Shown here in pieces: positions 34,960 through 44,930 of a DNA stretch of 64,000 nucleotides. The DNA lies in assembly GCA_040394475.1 (NCBI GenBank), contig JBEBSD010000011.1:54380-118379 (forward strand), in the 5' to 3' direction. The translations under genes were made by a program, and so were the position numbers. Positions within the stretch are counted from its first letter, which is position 1. Each line of letters opens with the position of its first letter. The DNA comes from JBEBSD01 sp040394475 (lineage in GTDB: Bacteria > Bacteroidota > Bacteroidia > Cytophagales > Spirosomataceae). The notes beneath the pieces were generated by a model. That model saw only the letters and a program-made list of their open reading frames with translations. It was not told where the DNA came from and ran no database searches.

Positions 34960-36135
34960 ATGAAAATCAATCGCCGTGATTTACTGAAGACCGGTTTGCT
35001 GTCCATGGGCAGCCTGACATTAGCTCCTTACCTGCGTGCGGGAGCATTTCCGGAAACCGCATTGCCGCTTGACAATGCGGGGCGCATCTATTACAGCCCC
35101 ATGGTACGGGAGCATTTCCTGGACGAAATGCCGGCATTTAAAACCATGATCAGGATAGGCTCCAACGAGAACCCGTATGGTCCTCCCGTGTCTGCACAAA
35201 ATGCGGTTGCCAAAGCCGTCACCGGCGGCAACCGGTATGCATGGCAGGAAATGTTTGCCCTGATCAATGGCATCGCAGAGAAAGAGGGTGTTACCCGGGA
35301 AAACATCATGATGGGCCCCGGCTCTTCGGATCTGCTGGAAAAAACGGCGCTGGTACTGTTTGCCAAAGGGGGCAACGTGGTTTCGGCAGATCCGACGTAC
35401 ATGTCACTGATCCGTGTGGCTGAATCGGCAGGAGCCACCTGGAAAGCGATTCCCTGTAAGCCCGACTGGTCGCACGATCTGGAGGCGATGGAGCAGGCTA
35501 TTGACAAAGATACCAAACTGGTCTACGTATGTAATCCCAATAATCCTGTCGGGAGCGTGACAGACACGGCCAAACTCATGGATTTTTGCAGCCGGGTATC
35601 CGAAAAAGTGCCTGTTTTTGTAGATGAAGCTTACCTCGAATTTGCGCAAGACGCTACCGGAAGCATGGTCTCGCTGCTCAATCAAAACAAAAATGTGATC
35701 ATCGCCCGCACCTTCTCCAAAATCATGGGAATGGCGGGGTTAAGGATAGGTTACATCGCTGCATTGCCGTCTACCCTGGCTGAAATTCAGAAAATAACCC
35801 GCGGCGGTATGGGTATTTCGCTGACTTCCATCATGGGCGCTACCGCAGCCCTTGCCGATACGGAATTTCAAACCCTGTCCGCCACCCGCAATGATGAGGT
35901 AAAAAGTTACCTGTACGAAAGCCTTACGGCTTTGGGCTACTCCTACATCCCCTCGTATACCAATTTCGTAATTTTCCCCATTGCAACCGAGGGAAAGACA
36001 TTTTTAAGCAAAATGAGCGAGAAGGGCATTGCGGTGCGTTCCTTTGAGATACAGAACAAGCCATGGTGCCGGGTAAGCATGGGAACACTCGACGAAATAA
36101 AGCAGTTTGTAGGCGCCTTAAAGGATATGGCCTGA
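34960..36135 (+). CDS. Tat-exported HisC-like PLP aminotransferase
   Basis: The 391-residue fold-type I aminotransferase begins with a twin-arginine signal (MKINRRDLLKTGLLSMGSLT), which predicts export of the folded, cofactor-loaded enzyme. All key residues are present: N195 in CNPNNPVG, D222 and Y225 in VDEAYLEF, the PLP lysine K254 in RTFSKIMGMAGLRIGY, and R262. The closest known family is histidinol-phosphate aminotransferase-like. Its place beside SusC/SusD and a permease, with no histidine genes, argues against histidine synthesis. It may transform an amino compound in the periplasm. Confidence 0.87.
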   Translation: MKINRRDLLKTGLLSMGSLTLAPYLRAGAFPETALPLDNAGRIYYSPMVREHFLDEMPAFKTMIRIGSNENPYGPPVSAQNAVAKAVTGGNRYAWQEMFALINGIAEKEGVTRENIMMGPGSSDLLEKTALVLFAKGGNVVSADPTYMSLIRVAESAGATWKAIPCKPDWSHDLEAMEQAIDKDTKLVYVCNPNNPVGSVTDTAKLMDFCSRVSEKVPVFVDEAYLEFAQDATGSMVSLLNQNKNVIIARTFSKIMGMAGLRIGYIAALPSTLAEIQKITRGGMGISLTSIMGATAALADTEFQTLSATRNDEVKSYLYESLTALGYSYIPSYTNFVIFPIATEGKTFLSKMSEKGIAVRSFEIQNKPWCRVSMGTLDEIKQFVGALKDMA

Positions 36136-36238
36136 ACAGGCTGCCTGTACAGATCTAATCGCATTCTTAATCATAAAATGAGCCAGTCGTGGCCTGTTCC
36201 CCTATCGGGTTCAGCTACGATTGGCTGCAGGAATCCTT

Positions 36239-37345
36239 ATGAACGAAGCACTACAAAAATCGATAACACTGCTATTGCTTATCCTGATAGGGCTTTTACT
36301 GAAAAGCCGGTTCAGGAGCAAAGAACAAGTCAATGGAATCAAGGAAATCGTCCTGACTATTGCATTGCCGGCGACTATATTTATCTCGCTCATGCAAATC
36401 GAAATGGACCAGACACTCCTGGTTGTTCCGCTGCTTGCCCTCTGTTTCAATTGCATGATGTTCCTGGTCATGCCATTGTCTTTTAGTCTGTTCCGGATAG
36501 ACAAGAACAGCGCTGCGGCCAGGACCATGACAATGCTCGTCCCTTCGCTGGCTCCCGGGCTTTCCTGCTTTCCGTTCATTGCCGAGTTTTTAGGTCAGCA
36601 GAGTCTTGCTGTTGCGGCCCTGGCTGACGTCGGGAATAAGTTTTTCGTCTTGATAGCCCTTTATATGGTAGGATTAAACATGTTTTTGAAAAATGGTGAA
36701 GTAACGCCGGAAGGCAACCCGGTGGGCAGCCGGTCCAAAATCCGGAGCCTGTTGAAAAGCCTGATTTCCGAACCGATCAACCTCATTATTGCACTGGCTT
36801 TGCTGTTGCTTGGTCTGGGCTTCAACTATTCGTCACTGCCGGTCATGATTACCAATGTCTTTGACAGAGCGAGTGCCATGATGACGCCGTTGGTTTTAAT
36901 CTTTATCGGTTTGGCGGTTCAGTTAAAGGAGGGTAAAAAACGGATGGTTATCTCCATTTTAGTATTCCGCGCCGGCGTTACATTGATTTTGAGCGGGCTG
37001 CTTATACAAATCTGCGGGATCACGGATACCACCACCGCCCTGTTGCTCACCGTCATACCGTTAAGCGCCACCAGTTTTTGGCCGATGGCACATATTTCCA
37101 TGTTCAATCTGAAAGAAGACCAGGGAAATGTCCCCCGGGAAAAACGGACATTTGATTTAAACCTGGCCATTTTGGTACTGGCTTTCTCGCTTCCGTTTTC
37201 CACATTGCTGATCCTGGGAATATTGTCAAGCGGAACTTTTTTCACGCATCCGTCGACCGTGCTGGCAACAGGCGTCCTGTTAGCATTGACAGCCGCTGTC
37301 CCCCCGCTGCTCAGTAAAGTACCTGTCAAATTACACAAAGCCTGA
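36239..37345 (+). CDS. AEC (auxin efflux carrier)-type permease
   Basis: I use the ATG at 36239; a TTG at 36221 in frame adds six residues. The 368-residue protein is almost entirely hydrophobic, with about ten predicted membrane segments split by a basic loop near 150-170. The pattern (ALPATIFISLMQIEMDQTLL; LVLIFIGLAVQLKEGKKRM; TALLLTVIPLSATSFWPMAH) is that of AEC/BART-superfamily carriers. Family members move carboxylates, amino acids or auxin-like compounds across the inner membrane. It probably exports or imports the product of the adjacent periplasmic aminotransferase; direction and substrate are unknown. Confidence 0.75.
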   Translation: MNEALQKSITLLLLILIGLLLKSRFRSKEQVNGIKEIVLTIALPATIFISLMQIEMDQTLLVVPLLALCFNCMMFLVMPLSFSLFRIDKNSAAARTMTMLVPSLAPGLSCFPFIAEFLGQQSLAVAALADVGNKFFVLIALYMVGLNMFLKNGEVTPEGNPVGSRSKIRSLLKSLISEPINLIIALALLLLGLGFNYSSLPVMITNVFDRASAMMTPLVLIFIGLAVQLKEGKKRMVISILVFRAGVTLILSGLLIQICGITDTTTALLLTVIPLSATSFWPMAHISMFNLKEDQGNVPREKRTFDLNLAILVLAFSLPFSTLLILGILSSGTFFTHPSTVLATGVLLALTAAVPPLLSKVPVKLHKA

Positions 37346-37346
37346 G

Positions 37347-37730
37347 ATGTCTGGTTTACTTCATCGATTACTGAAAACAGCATGGACTGCCTTCCTGGTG
37401 ACCGGCACGCTGGCCGGGCTCTATGCGCAACAGGCGCGCTACGAGATTGTCACCGTACCCGAAAGTACCTTTAAGGTAAAAACCGTGGCCCGATCCGGCC
37501 GGAACACCGGGTATACCACCCTTTATCTCAGGATGCCGGCCTATTCCCCGGAAGCGGAACGGCGCCTGGTCAGGGCCTATCAGCTGGCGGTGGCCGCCAA
37601 TACACGGGTGGCCACCACCAAAGGCAGCCGGGCAGCCAACTATTTAAACAAAGGCGACCTGGTTTACTGCCGGGAAAAAGGGGGCCAGGTAAGCATCCTC
37701 GAAGTGGGACTGGTCCATACTGCCAAATAA
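37347..37730 (+). CDS. Small exported protein of unknown function
   Basis: The 127-residue protein has a signal peptide (FLVTGTLAGLYAQ). The mature part includes EIVTVPESTFKVKTVARSGR and a C-terminal AANYLNKGDLVYCREKGG segment with a single Cys. I do not recognise a family. The start codon lies one base after the permease stop, so it is the last gene of this operon. A function linked to the SusCD-aminotransferase-permease set is likely but unproven. Confidence 0.7.
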   Translation: MSGLLHRLLKTAWTAFLVTGTLAGLYAQQARYEIVTVPESTFKVKTVARSGRNTGYTTLYLRMPAYSPEAERRLVRAYQLAVAANTRVATTKGSRAANYLNKGDLVYCREKGGQVSILEVGLVHTAK

Positions 37731-37944
37731 TACAGCGCATTCTGACAACACGTTCACTGCCAGTGCCCCTGGAATCCGTTCAGGGACCCTTCCTGCGAAA
37801 TCCGCCTTATCACCAGATTACGATCAGCCGTTTGCACCTAAAAACCGTAAAAATGAGGATCACTTCATCCATATCCGTGAAAAATCAAAAAATTAACGGG
37901 ATATTTACAACTTTATTCCGAATCTGCTTACAACCCCTGACCGT

Positions 37945-38496
37945 TTGCCGACAGACGCTCCATATAATCCCGATAGCTCAGAAGCGCTTATACCGCTGGA
38001 TAAACCCCGGTTTGAGGCGCTGTATCGCGAATACTGGCGGCCACTCTATGATTTTGTGCTGCGAAAAACCCACGATCCGGATGTAGCAGAGGAGGTCGTA
38101 CAGGACCTCTTTGTCCATTTGTGGGAAAAAAGGGGCCAGTTAACAATCAGCCATCTTCGGAGTTATCTGTTCATAGCTGCCCGCAACCGCGTCATCGATT
38201 TTTACCAGCAGCGCTTGTTTGCTCCCCTGGACGCGGCCTCGCAGGAGGCGGCGCCGGATTATCCGATGTTCCTTGATGAACTCGAAACAACGCTGCAGGA
38301 GGCCGTTGCCCAACTTCCCGACAAAACCAGGGAGATTTTTATACTCAACCGTCTCGAAGGCAGGACAGCCTCTGAGATCTCCTCCATCCTCGGCATTCCC
38401 CAACGCACAGTTGAATACCACATCACCCAATCCCTCCGCCACCTAAGGGTGCTGCTCCGATCGGGGATCAGTTTCATCATGCTCCTATTGTCATAG
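37945..38496 (+). CDS. FecI-type ECF sigma factor
   Basis: The 183-residue ECF sigma factor has region 2 at about 20-90 (FEALYREYWRPLYDFVLRKT; EVVQDLFVHLWEKR) and region 4 at about 115-170 (LPDKTREIFILNRLEGRTAS; GIPQRTVEYHI). There is no ATG at the N-terminus: the frame is open back to a TAA at 37894, and the only usual start is the TTG at 37945. A short hydrophobic tail (ISFIMLLLS) ends the protein. It pairs with the FecR gene 125 bp downstream and should direct transcription of the STN-bearing SusC locus. Confidence 0.9.
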   Translation: MPTDAPYNPDSSEALIPLDKPRFEALYREYWRPLYDFVLRKTHDPDVAEEVVQDLFVHLWEKRGQLTISHLRSYLFIAARNRVIDFYQQRLFAPLDAASQEAAPDYPMFLDELETTLQEAVAQLPDKTREIFILNRLEGRTASEISSILGIPQRTVEYHITQSLRHLRVLLRSGISFIMLLLS

Positions 38497-38621
38497 TAAC
38501 ATTCTAAGAGTGTTAACCCAAAGTAATCCCATTTATATAATTTATCAAAGATTTTACTGGGCTACTTGCGGTTGAGGGGCGGTTTGCGGTCTTATTAATA
38601 AAGGCCATTTATACCGACCCT

Positions 38622-39650
38622 ATGAGCAAACAAAATTTCCATACCCTGTTGAGCCGCTACCGGAACGGCAATTGTACCGAGCGGGAAAAACGCCTGGTAG
38701 AGCAGTGGTTTGCGCTTTTGGATAAGGAAACCCCGGTCCGGCCGCCCGCGGAAGACATGCTGCTGGAAGAAAAAATGTGGCAGGCCATCCAGGAGCAGAC
38801 CCCATCCGAAAGGCGCCGGCTTCCGCCCGTCTGGCGCTGGGCTGCAGCAGCCGTATTATTGCTGGCCTTCGGTTGGGTTACCTACCGCCTTCAACTCCCG
38901 GTCAGTGCGATCCTACCTTCTCCCCTGCCCACCACGGCTTCCAGTGTGGACCTGACTACCAAAACCAACACAAGCGGTACAATTGAACAACTATTGCTCC
39001 CGGACGGCACTGAGATTCAGCTATCACCTAAAAGTAGTGTCGAATACCCGGCGGTGTTCACGGCTACCAAGCGGGAGGTCCGGCTGAAGGGAAAAGCATT
39101 CTTCAAGGTAACCAAAGACTCGCAACGCCCGTTTTTCGTCTACACGAGCGGTATTACCACAAAAGTATTGGGAACCAGTTTCTGGATAGACGAACGGCCC
39201 CATAACAGTGCTGTAGAAGTATCGGTGGTGACCGGGAAAGTGTCCGTTTCCCAGGCATCGCCAATCCCCGAATCAGGAAATATCAAACGGGGGGTGATCC
39301 TGACCGCCAACCAGCGGGTCAAATTCAACCTGGAGAACCAGGCATTTGAGACCGGCCTGGTCGCTTTACCGGTCCTGGTCACGCCTGATGAAGCGGAAAC
39401 CAGCGCTGTGGCACCCGTCTTTGTATTTGAGGACACCCCGTTGCCCAACGTCATCCAATCACTCGAAAATGCGTACGGGATTGAAATCATCCTGGAAAAT
39501 GACCTGTTGAAAAGTTGCCTTTTTACCGCTGACATTACCCATCAGCCGCTGTTTACAAAACTGGATTTGCTCTGTTCGTCCGTCAATGCCACCTATGAAG
39601 TCCGGGGAACGAGGATTCTGATCAGCGGCAGCGGCTGCCAAACCCATTAA
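38622..39650 (+). CDS. FecR-type anti-sigma factor
   Basis: The 342-residue protein has an N-terminal cytoplasmic sigma-binding helix region and one membrane helix at about 72-88 (WRWAAAAVLLLAFGWVTY). The periplasmic FecR domain (about 110-215) has LLLPDGTEIQLSPKSSVEYP and VRLKGKAFFKVTKDSQRPF. A C-terminal STN-like domain follows (about 255-335: FEDTPLPNVIQSLENAYGIEI). It holds the sigma factor inactive until a signal arrives from the STN domain of the cognate outer membrane transporter, here almost surely the SusC two genes on. Confidence 0.94.
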   Translation: MSKQNFHTLLSRYRNGNCTEREKRLVEQWFALLDKETPVRPPAEDMLLEEKMWQAIQEQTPSERRRLPPVWRWAAAAVLLLAFGWVTYRLQLPVSAILPSPLPTTASSVDLTTKTNTSGTIEQLLLPDGTEIQLSPKSSVEYPAVFTATKREVRLKGKAFFKVTKDSQRPFFVYTSGITTKVLGTSFWIDERPHNSAVEVSVVTGKVSVSQASPIPESGNIKRGVILTANQRVKFNLENQAFETGLVALPVLVTPDEAETSAVAPVFVFEDTPLPNVIQSLENAYGIEIILENDLLKSCLFTADITHQPLFTKLDLLCSSVNATYEVRGTRILISGSGCQTH

Positions 39651-39824
39651 ACCTGATGATGACTATGAATTAATTACCTGACCCAAAAAAAAAGAGCCGA
39701 ACGTGTTGCGACCACCTCCGACTCTTCATTTTTCCTGCCGGATAAACTATCCCACATTACCAGGTAATGGACAGGAGTTGTTTTGCCAAAAATTTCCGAA
39801 TCTCTAACAAAACGTACAAAATTA

Positions 39825-42800
39825 ATGAAAAAACGTTTAATAATTCATCCTCTCCTACGACAGCTTATGAGGATCACCCTACTGCAATCGTTATTGATAA
39901 CTGTAAGCCTCACCTTCAGCTACGGTCATAAAAGCCATAGCCAGGAGCTGATGGACCGGACGGTGACCGTAAAAGCGGAAAACGTTGAGATCCGCAAGAT
40001 CTTAACGCAGATTGAGCGGCAAACTAAAGTAAAATTCGTTTACAGCTCCAACGCTATCGGGGCCGAGCGTAAAGTTTCCGTACGAGTAATCGACAGCAAA
40101 TTATCCGACGTGCTCGACAAGACACTGCGTCCGCTGCAGATCTCGTATCGCCTGATCGGCGGCCAGATCATGCTGCATCCAGGAGCCGGCGATTCGTCTG
40201 AAGAACCTCCGTCCGGGGACGTTCCGTTAGAAAAAGCCATCTCCGGCACCATCACCGATGAAAACGGCAACGGCCTTCCCGGTGTCAGCATCCTGCTCAA
40301 AGACACACAGCATGGAACGAGTACGAATGCCACCGGGGCGTTCAGTATTGTTGTTCCCGACGAACATGCGATTCTGATCCTTTCGTTTGTAGGGTACGTT
40401 AGCCAGGAAATCACGGTCGGGGATCAGTCACAATTCAACGTTTCCCTGCTTCCGGACCAAAAGGCTCTGGAGGAGGTAATAGTGGTGGGGTATGGGACGC
40501 AGAAGAAATCCACCTTAACCGGCGCTATCGCGGCCATTAAAAGCGAGGAGATCTTAAAATCTCCGACAAGCAATGTTACCAATAGTCTTACCGGCAGGAT
40601 GCCCGGCGTGTTCACGTTTCAAAGAAGCGGAAAACCAGGTTTTAACCAAGCCGACATTCTGATAAGAGGACGCTCTACTACGGGCAACGCTTCCCCGTTA
40701 ATAATCGTCGACGGCTCTGAAAGGCCGACTTTCGGAGACATTGACCCCAACGAAATTGAAACAATTTCAGTATTGAAAGATGCTTCCGCCACTGCGTTGT
40801 TCGGTATTAAAGGAGGGAACGGTGTTATTCTTATCACCACCAAGGTCGGGCAGGAAGGGAAAGCCCGGATCAGCTATTCCGGCAACCTGGCCCTGCAGTC
40901 CTATGTCAACCTGCCGCAGATACTGGATGCCTATACCGCCGCCAGTTTGTTAAACGAGGCCAATGCCAACATTGGAAAGGAACCCGCATTTTCAGAAATA
41001 GAACTGATGAAATACAGGGACGGATCCGACCCCATCCGTTATCCGGATGTCGACTGGTTTGACTATCTCACACGAAAGGTTTATCCCCAGCACCAACACA
41101 ATATCAATATCTCCGGGGGCAGCAAAATTGCCAAGTATTTTGTTTCTATGGGATATTTACATGAAGATGGCTTCTTTAAAAAATTTGATACCCCCTACGG
41201 TTACAGGACCACTCCTTTTTACAACCGGTATAACATCCGGTCCAATTTTGATATTAACCTGAATAAAGACCTTGTTTTTTCAGTAAAACTTGGCACCCGG
41301 TTCGAAAAGCGGTATACACCTGCCGGAAATGCAAACTCCGCTACTGACGGTGAAATTGAGTACCTGTTGCATCGTATCAATGGCCTTCCTTCCTACGGCT
41401 TTGCCCCCATGCTTCCGGACGGACGCCTTTTAGAAAACCCTTCAGTAGGCGTAAACCTGTTCAACCCGCTGGGATTCCTTACCAGAAGAGGCTATGGTAT
41501 CAAAATGAATAACGCAATCGAGAGCACATTAGCCCTGAATTATAACCTGAAAAACCTGTTAGAAGGTCTGACCTTTCGCACGCAGTTAGCATACGACGCC
41601 TATTATTTTGCAGAAAGACGGCAGAATGGCAATTATGCTTCCTATGTGATTAACCAGGTTACCGGAGACGTAACACTCAACGGCACCGTGCAGGACACAC
41701 CGTTATCCGGTTTAGTATCGGCTTACAACGGCACATTGAATTCTAACTGGCAAACCAGTTTAAACTATTCCAATAATTTTCAGCGGCATGGCGTAACGGG
41801 GTTGTTCCTGTTTCAACGGCAAAGCAGTAAAGTAGCCGGCGCACAGGCTCCTTTTGCATCGCAGGGATTCGTAGGACGACTGACCTACAATTTCGATGAT
41901 CGCTACTATGTAGAATTTAACGGAGCTTACAACGGTTCTGAAAATTTTGCCCCTACCCGCCGATATGGCTTTTTCCCAGCCCTTTCCGCAGGATGGAACG
42001 TGTCGAATGAACGTTTTCTCAAGCAACTCAACTGGCTCACCTTGCTGAAAGTCAGGGGATCTATCGGTAAAATCGGATTTGATAAAATCGGAGGCAACCG
42101 TTTCCTCTACCTGGATGAATATGGAAGAACTTCGACTGTTACTTCAGGTCAGGGGCTCTATTCAAAACCCAACACAGCCACTCAATTCGGGTTACCGTCG
42201 TCAGTGGTTACTTATCCCTCCGTCATCCACTCCCGCATCGGCAACCCTTTCATTACATGGGAAACTTCCACCAAGCGCAATATCGGATTTGAGAGTAACT
42301 TCTTCAATGGATTGCTTGTACTCAATGCCGACTATTTTAACGAAAACAGGACTGGTTTACTTCTCAATCGCCAGTCAGGCCTGGTGACCTATGGCGAAGC
42401 CTATCCCAGTGTGAATCTGGGAGAAGTTTATAACTATGGATACGAGATTGAGCTGCGCCATGATAACCGGATAGGTGGTATTCGTTATGGAATAGCCTCT
42501 CACCTGAGCTTTGCCCGTAACAAAATACTCAACGTAGATGAACCGTCTAACCGCCCGGATTATCAAAAAGCTGCCGGACACCGGATCGGGCAGATCCGCG
42601 GCTATCGGACGGAAGGGTTTTACCAGTCACAAACAGATATCGACGATTCGCCGGTTAACAGATTGGGCAGACCAATTCCCGGCGACCTGAAGTTTACCGA
42701 TTACGATGAAGACGGGGCCATTACCTCCGATGACCAGGTTCCGATCGGCTATTCGAATATTCCGGAGTACACCTTCAGTACCGAGCCAAGTGTTCATTGG

Positions 42801-43229
42801 AAACAATTTTCTGCATCTGTAATGTTCCAGGGAGTTGCCAACGTGAGCTCCAACGTTCAGTGGAACCAGCGGGAGAATAACGGGAACCAGATGTATGAAC
42901 ACATGCTCGGCAGATGGACCCCCGAAAATAGTCAGAATGCCACCTGGCCTGCACTGCAGCCAGCCATCGGCGGAAACTTTATGAGTTATAATTCCAACGA
43001 CTTCTTACTCACGAATGCCAACTATATCAAATTAAGAAACGCACAGATATCCTATCTTTTCTCAAAAGATCTCGCGAGTAAACTGGGATTAAGCAGTCTC
43101 CGAGTAACCTTGTCCGGTCAGAACCTGATCACCTGGACACAAATGCGGTACCTCGACCCGGAAAGCTCTACGAAATTTGTGTATCCCATCTCCCGAATTT
43201 ACAATCTGCGACTTAATCTGGATTTATAA
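39825..43229 (+). CDS. STN-bearing SusC-type TonB-dependent transducer
   Basis: With the ATG at 39825 (rather than a TTG at 39783) the protein is 1134 residues and starts MKKRLIIHPLLRQLM. A signal peptide precedes an STN domain at about 44-116 (VKAENVEIRKILTQIERQT), the module that contacts FecR. A carboxypeptidase-regulatory-like domain (GTITDENGNGLPGVSILL), TonB-box VVGYGTQKKSTLTGAI, plug (LKDASATALFGIKGGNGVIL) and barrel follow. It both imports substrate and signals its presence to FecR/FecI. The 175-bp gap from fecR contains an imperfect hairpin followed by ATTTTT at about 39692-39735, a possible terminator. Confidence 0.95.
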   Translation: MKKRLIIHPLLRQLMRITLLQSLLITVSLTFSYGHKSHSQELMDRTVTVKAENVEIRKILTQIERQTKVKFVYSSNAIGAERKVSVRVIDSKLSDVLDKTLRPLQISYRLIGGQIMLHPGAGDSSEEPPSGDVPLEKAISGTITDENGNGLPGVSILLKDTQHGTSTNATGAFSIVVPDEHAILILSFVGYVSQEITVGDQSQFNVSLLPDQKALEEVIVVGYGTQKKSTLTGAIAAIKSEEILKSPTSNVTNSLTGRMPGVFTFQRSGKPGFNQADILIRGRSTTGNASPLIIVDGSERPTFGDIDPNEIETISVLKDASATALFGIKGGNGVILITTKVGQEGKARISYSGNLALQSYVNLPQILDAYTAASLLNEANANIGKEPAFSEIELMKYRDGSDPIRYPDVDWFDYLTRKVYPQHQHNINISGGSKIAKYFVSMGYLHEDGFFKKFDTPYGYRTTPFYNRYNIRSNFDINLNKDLVFSVKLGTRFEKRYTPAGNANSATDGEIEYLLHRINGLPSYGFAPMLPDGRLLENPSVGVNLFNPLGFLTRRGYGIKMNNAIESTLALNYNLKNLLEGLTFRTQLAYDAYYFAERRQNGNYASYVINQVTGDVTLNGTVQDTPLSGLVSAYNGTLNSNWQTSLNYSNNFQRHGVTGLFLFQRQSSKVAGAQAPFASQGFVGRLTYNFDDRYYVEFNGAYNGSENFAPTRRYGFFPALSAGWNVSNERFLKQLNWLTLLKVRGSIGKIGFDKIGGNRFLYLDEYGRTSTVTSGQGLYSKPNTATQFGLPSSVVTYPSVIHSRIGNPFITWETSTKRNIGFESNFFNGLLVLNADYFNENRTGLLLNRQSGLVTYGEAYPSVNLGEVYNYGYEIELRHDNRIGGIRYGIASHLSFARNKILNVDEPSNRPDYQKAAGHRIGQIRGYRTEGFYQSQTDIDDSPVNRLGRPIPGDLKFTDYDEDGAITSDDQVPIGYSNIPEYTFSTEPSVHWKQFSASVMFQGVANVSSNVQWNQRENNGNQMYEHMLGRWTPENSQNATWPALQPAIGGNFMSYNSNDFLLTNANYIKLRNAQISYLFSKDLASKLGLSSLRVTLSGQNLITWTQMRYLDPESSTKFVYPISRIYNLRLNLDL

Positions 43230-43248
43230 TCCACAACCCGTTTAGACG

Positions 43249-44892
43249 ATGAAGTTTTTAAAAGAAATAATAATCTTGTTGATCCTCTTTGTAACAGGCT
43301 GCAATACCAAGTTCCTGGACCTGGCGCCCGGTGTGTCGCTGGATGAAGACAAGGTGTTTGCAGACCCGGTACTGGCAGCACAGTTCGCTGACAACGCCTA
43401 TAGTTATGTACTGGACGATTACTTGTATTTTGACGGCCACCGGGGAAGCCCGGCGCAGGCGAGCGACGAAGCGCTGGCAGCCGACCAGATTGGTCATGTG
43501 CGCACACTGAATCAGGGATTATTTCACGATCATTCCAATTTAGGGAGTCTCAATGACATCGGCGGAATGTGGACGCAAAGCTATAGTGGAATACGCGTAG
43601 TGAATAAGACGTTAGCCCGTATGGATGAGGTTGTCTGGACCAGTGCCCAGCATCCCCAACGGATTAAAGGAGAAATGTTCTACCTAAGAGCCTACTTTTA
43701 CTTTGAGCTTGTCAAGCGCTTTGGAGGAGTAATTATTATTGATAAAGCCTATAATCCTACCGACGATATTGATTTCCCGAGAAGTTCTTTTGAAGAATGT
43801 GTGAGTTTCATTTTGGCGGATATCGCTCAGGCAGAATCACTGCTGTCGCATGAATATGATGATGCAAATTACGGGCGACCCACTATAGGCGCCGCAAAAG
43901 CACTGAAAGCACGCCTGCTGCTCTATGCAGCAAGTCCGTTGCATAATTCCGCCAATAATCTTGAAAAATGGAAATCAGCGGCACAGGCGGCGCAGCACGT
44001 CATCGATATGGGAAGGTATAGCCTCCATCCCAACTACGCTGAGCTATTAAGTCCTCCGGGCAATGGTATTTCAGACGAATACATCTTAATTAAAAGCCGG
44101 GGACCGCGTCCCTGGAGCGGTATGTTCAGTGATCGCATCGTTTCCCCGGGATCCGGAGGCACGCAGGGCGTATTCAGCCCTACCCAAAATCACGTGGACC
44201 TGTATGAAATGGCGAACGGTTTGCCGATTTCGGACCCGCAATCCGGATACGATCCGGAACAGCCTTATACCAACAGAGACCCCAGGTTTTATGCCAATAT
44301 TTTATATAACGACGCCCCCTGGCAAGGAAGAAGGATGCAAATGTGGAACGGCGGCAATGATTACCGGGAAGGGAATGCGGTCTATACCGCAACCCGTTAC
44401 TATTGTAAGAAGTTTTGGCCGGAAGTATACCAGACGCCCGGGCAGCAGACCGCGATACTGAACTTTGTTTTCTATCGCTACGCGGAGATTTTACTGAACT
44501 ATGCCGAAGCACAAAACGAAGCTGCCGGCCCCGATGCGAGTGTTTATGCAGCAATTAACCAGATAAGGGCCAGAGCAGGTATGCCGGAACTTCCTCAGGG
44601 ACTTTCGCAAGCTGATATGCGCACACGAATCCATAACGAGCGTGCAATTGAGCTTGCATTTGAAAATCACCGGTGGTACGACATTCTTCGCTGGAAAAAG
44701 GGACCAGAAATTATTACGAAGCCTATTACAGGAATGAATGTAGAACGTCAGCCTGACGGAGGATTTAAATATACCAAAATAGTACTGGCTGCACCTTTTC
44801 AGCGTGTGTTTGAGGATTATATGCACCTCTATCCCATACCCCGCAACGAGGTCCAGAAAAGCAAAGCAATCGAACAAAATCCGGAATGGTAA
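43249..44892 (+). CDS. SusD/RagB-type lipoprotein, partner of the STN-SusC
   Basis: The 547-residue lipoprotein has its lipid Cys at 18 (LILFVTGCNTKFLDL). It shows GEMFYLRAYFYFELVKRFGG, AKALKARLLLYAASPLHN, YAEILLNYAEAQNEAAGPD and the C-terminal ERAIELAFENHRWYDILRW, all standard SusD signatures. It starts 19 bp after the SusC stop. Its C-terminus resembles that of the SusD at 48116, so the two SusCD pairs probably arose by duplication and then diverged in their transporters. Confidence 0.95.
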   Translation: MKFLKEIIILLILFVTGCNTKFLDLAPGVSLDEDKVFADPVLAAQFADNAYSYVLDDYLYFDGHRGSPAQASDEALAADQIGHVRTLNQGLFHDHSNLGSLNDIGGMWTQSYSGIRVVNKTLARMDEVVWTSAQHPQRIKGEMFYLRAYFYFELVKRFGGVIIIDKAYNPTDDIDFPRSSFEECVSFILADIAQAESLLSHEYDDANYGRPTIGAAKALKARLLLYAASPLHNSANNLEKWKSAAQAAQHVIDMGRYSLHPNYAELLSPPGNGISDEYILIKSRGPRPWSGMFSDRIVSPGSGGTQGVFSPTQNHVDLYEMANGLPISDPQSGYDPEQPYTNRDPRFYANILYNDAPWQGRRMQMWNGGNDYREGNAVYTATRYYCKKFWPEVYQTPGQQTAILNFVFYRYAEILLNYAEAQNEAAGPDASVYAAINQIRARAGMPELPQGLSQADMRTRIHNERAIELAFENHRWYDILRWKKGPEIITKPITGMNVERQPDGGFKYTKIVLAAPFQRVFEDYMHLYPIPRNEVQKSKAIEQNPEW

Positions 44893-44930
44893 GTGAAGAC
44901 AGAAATTTTAGATTTGGAAACCTTAAAAAT

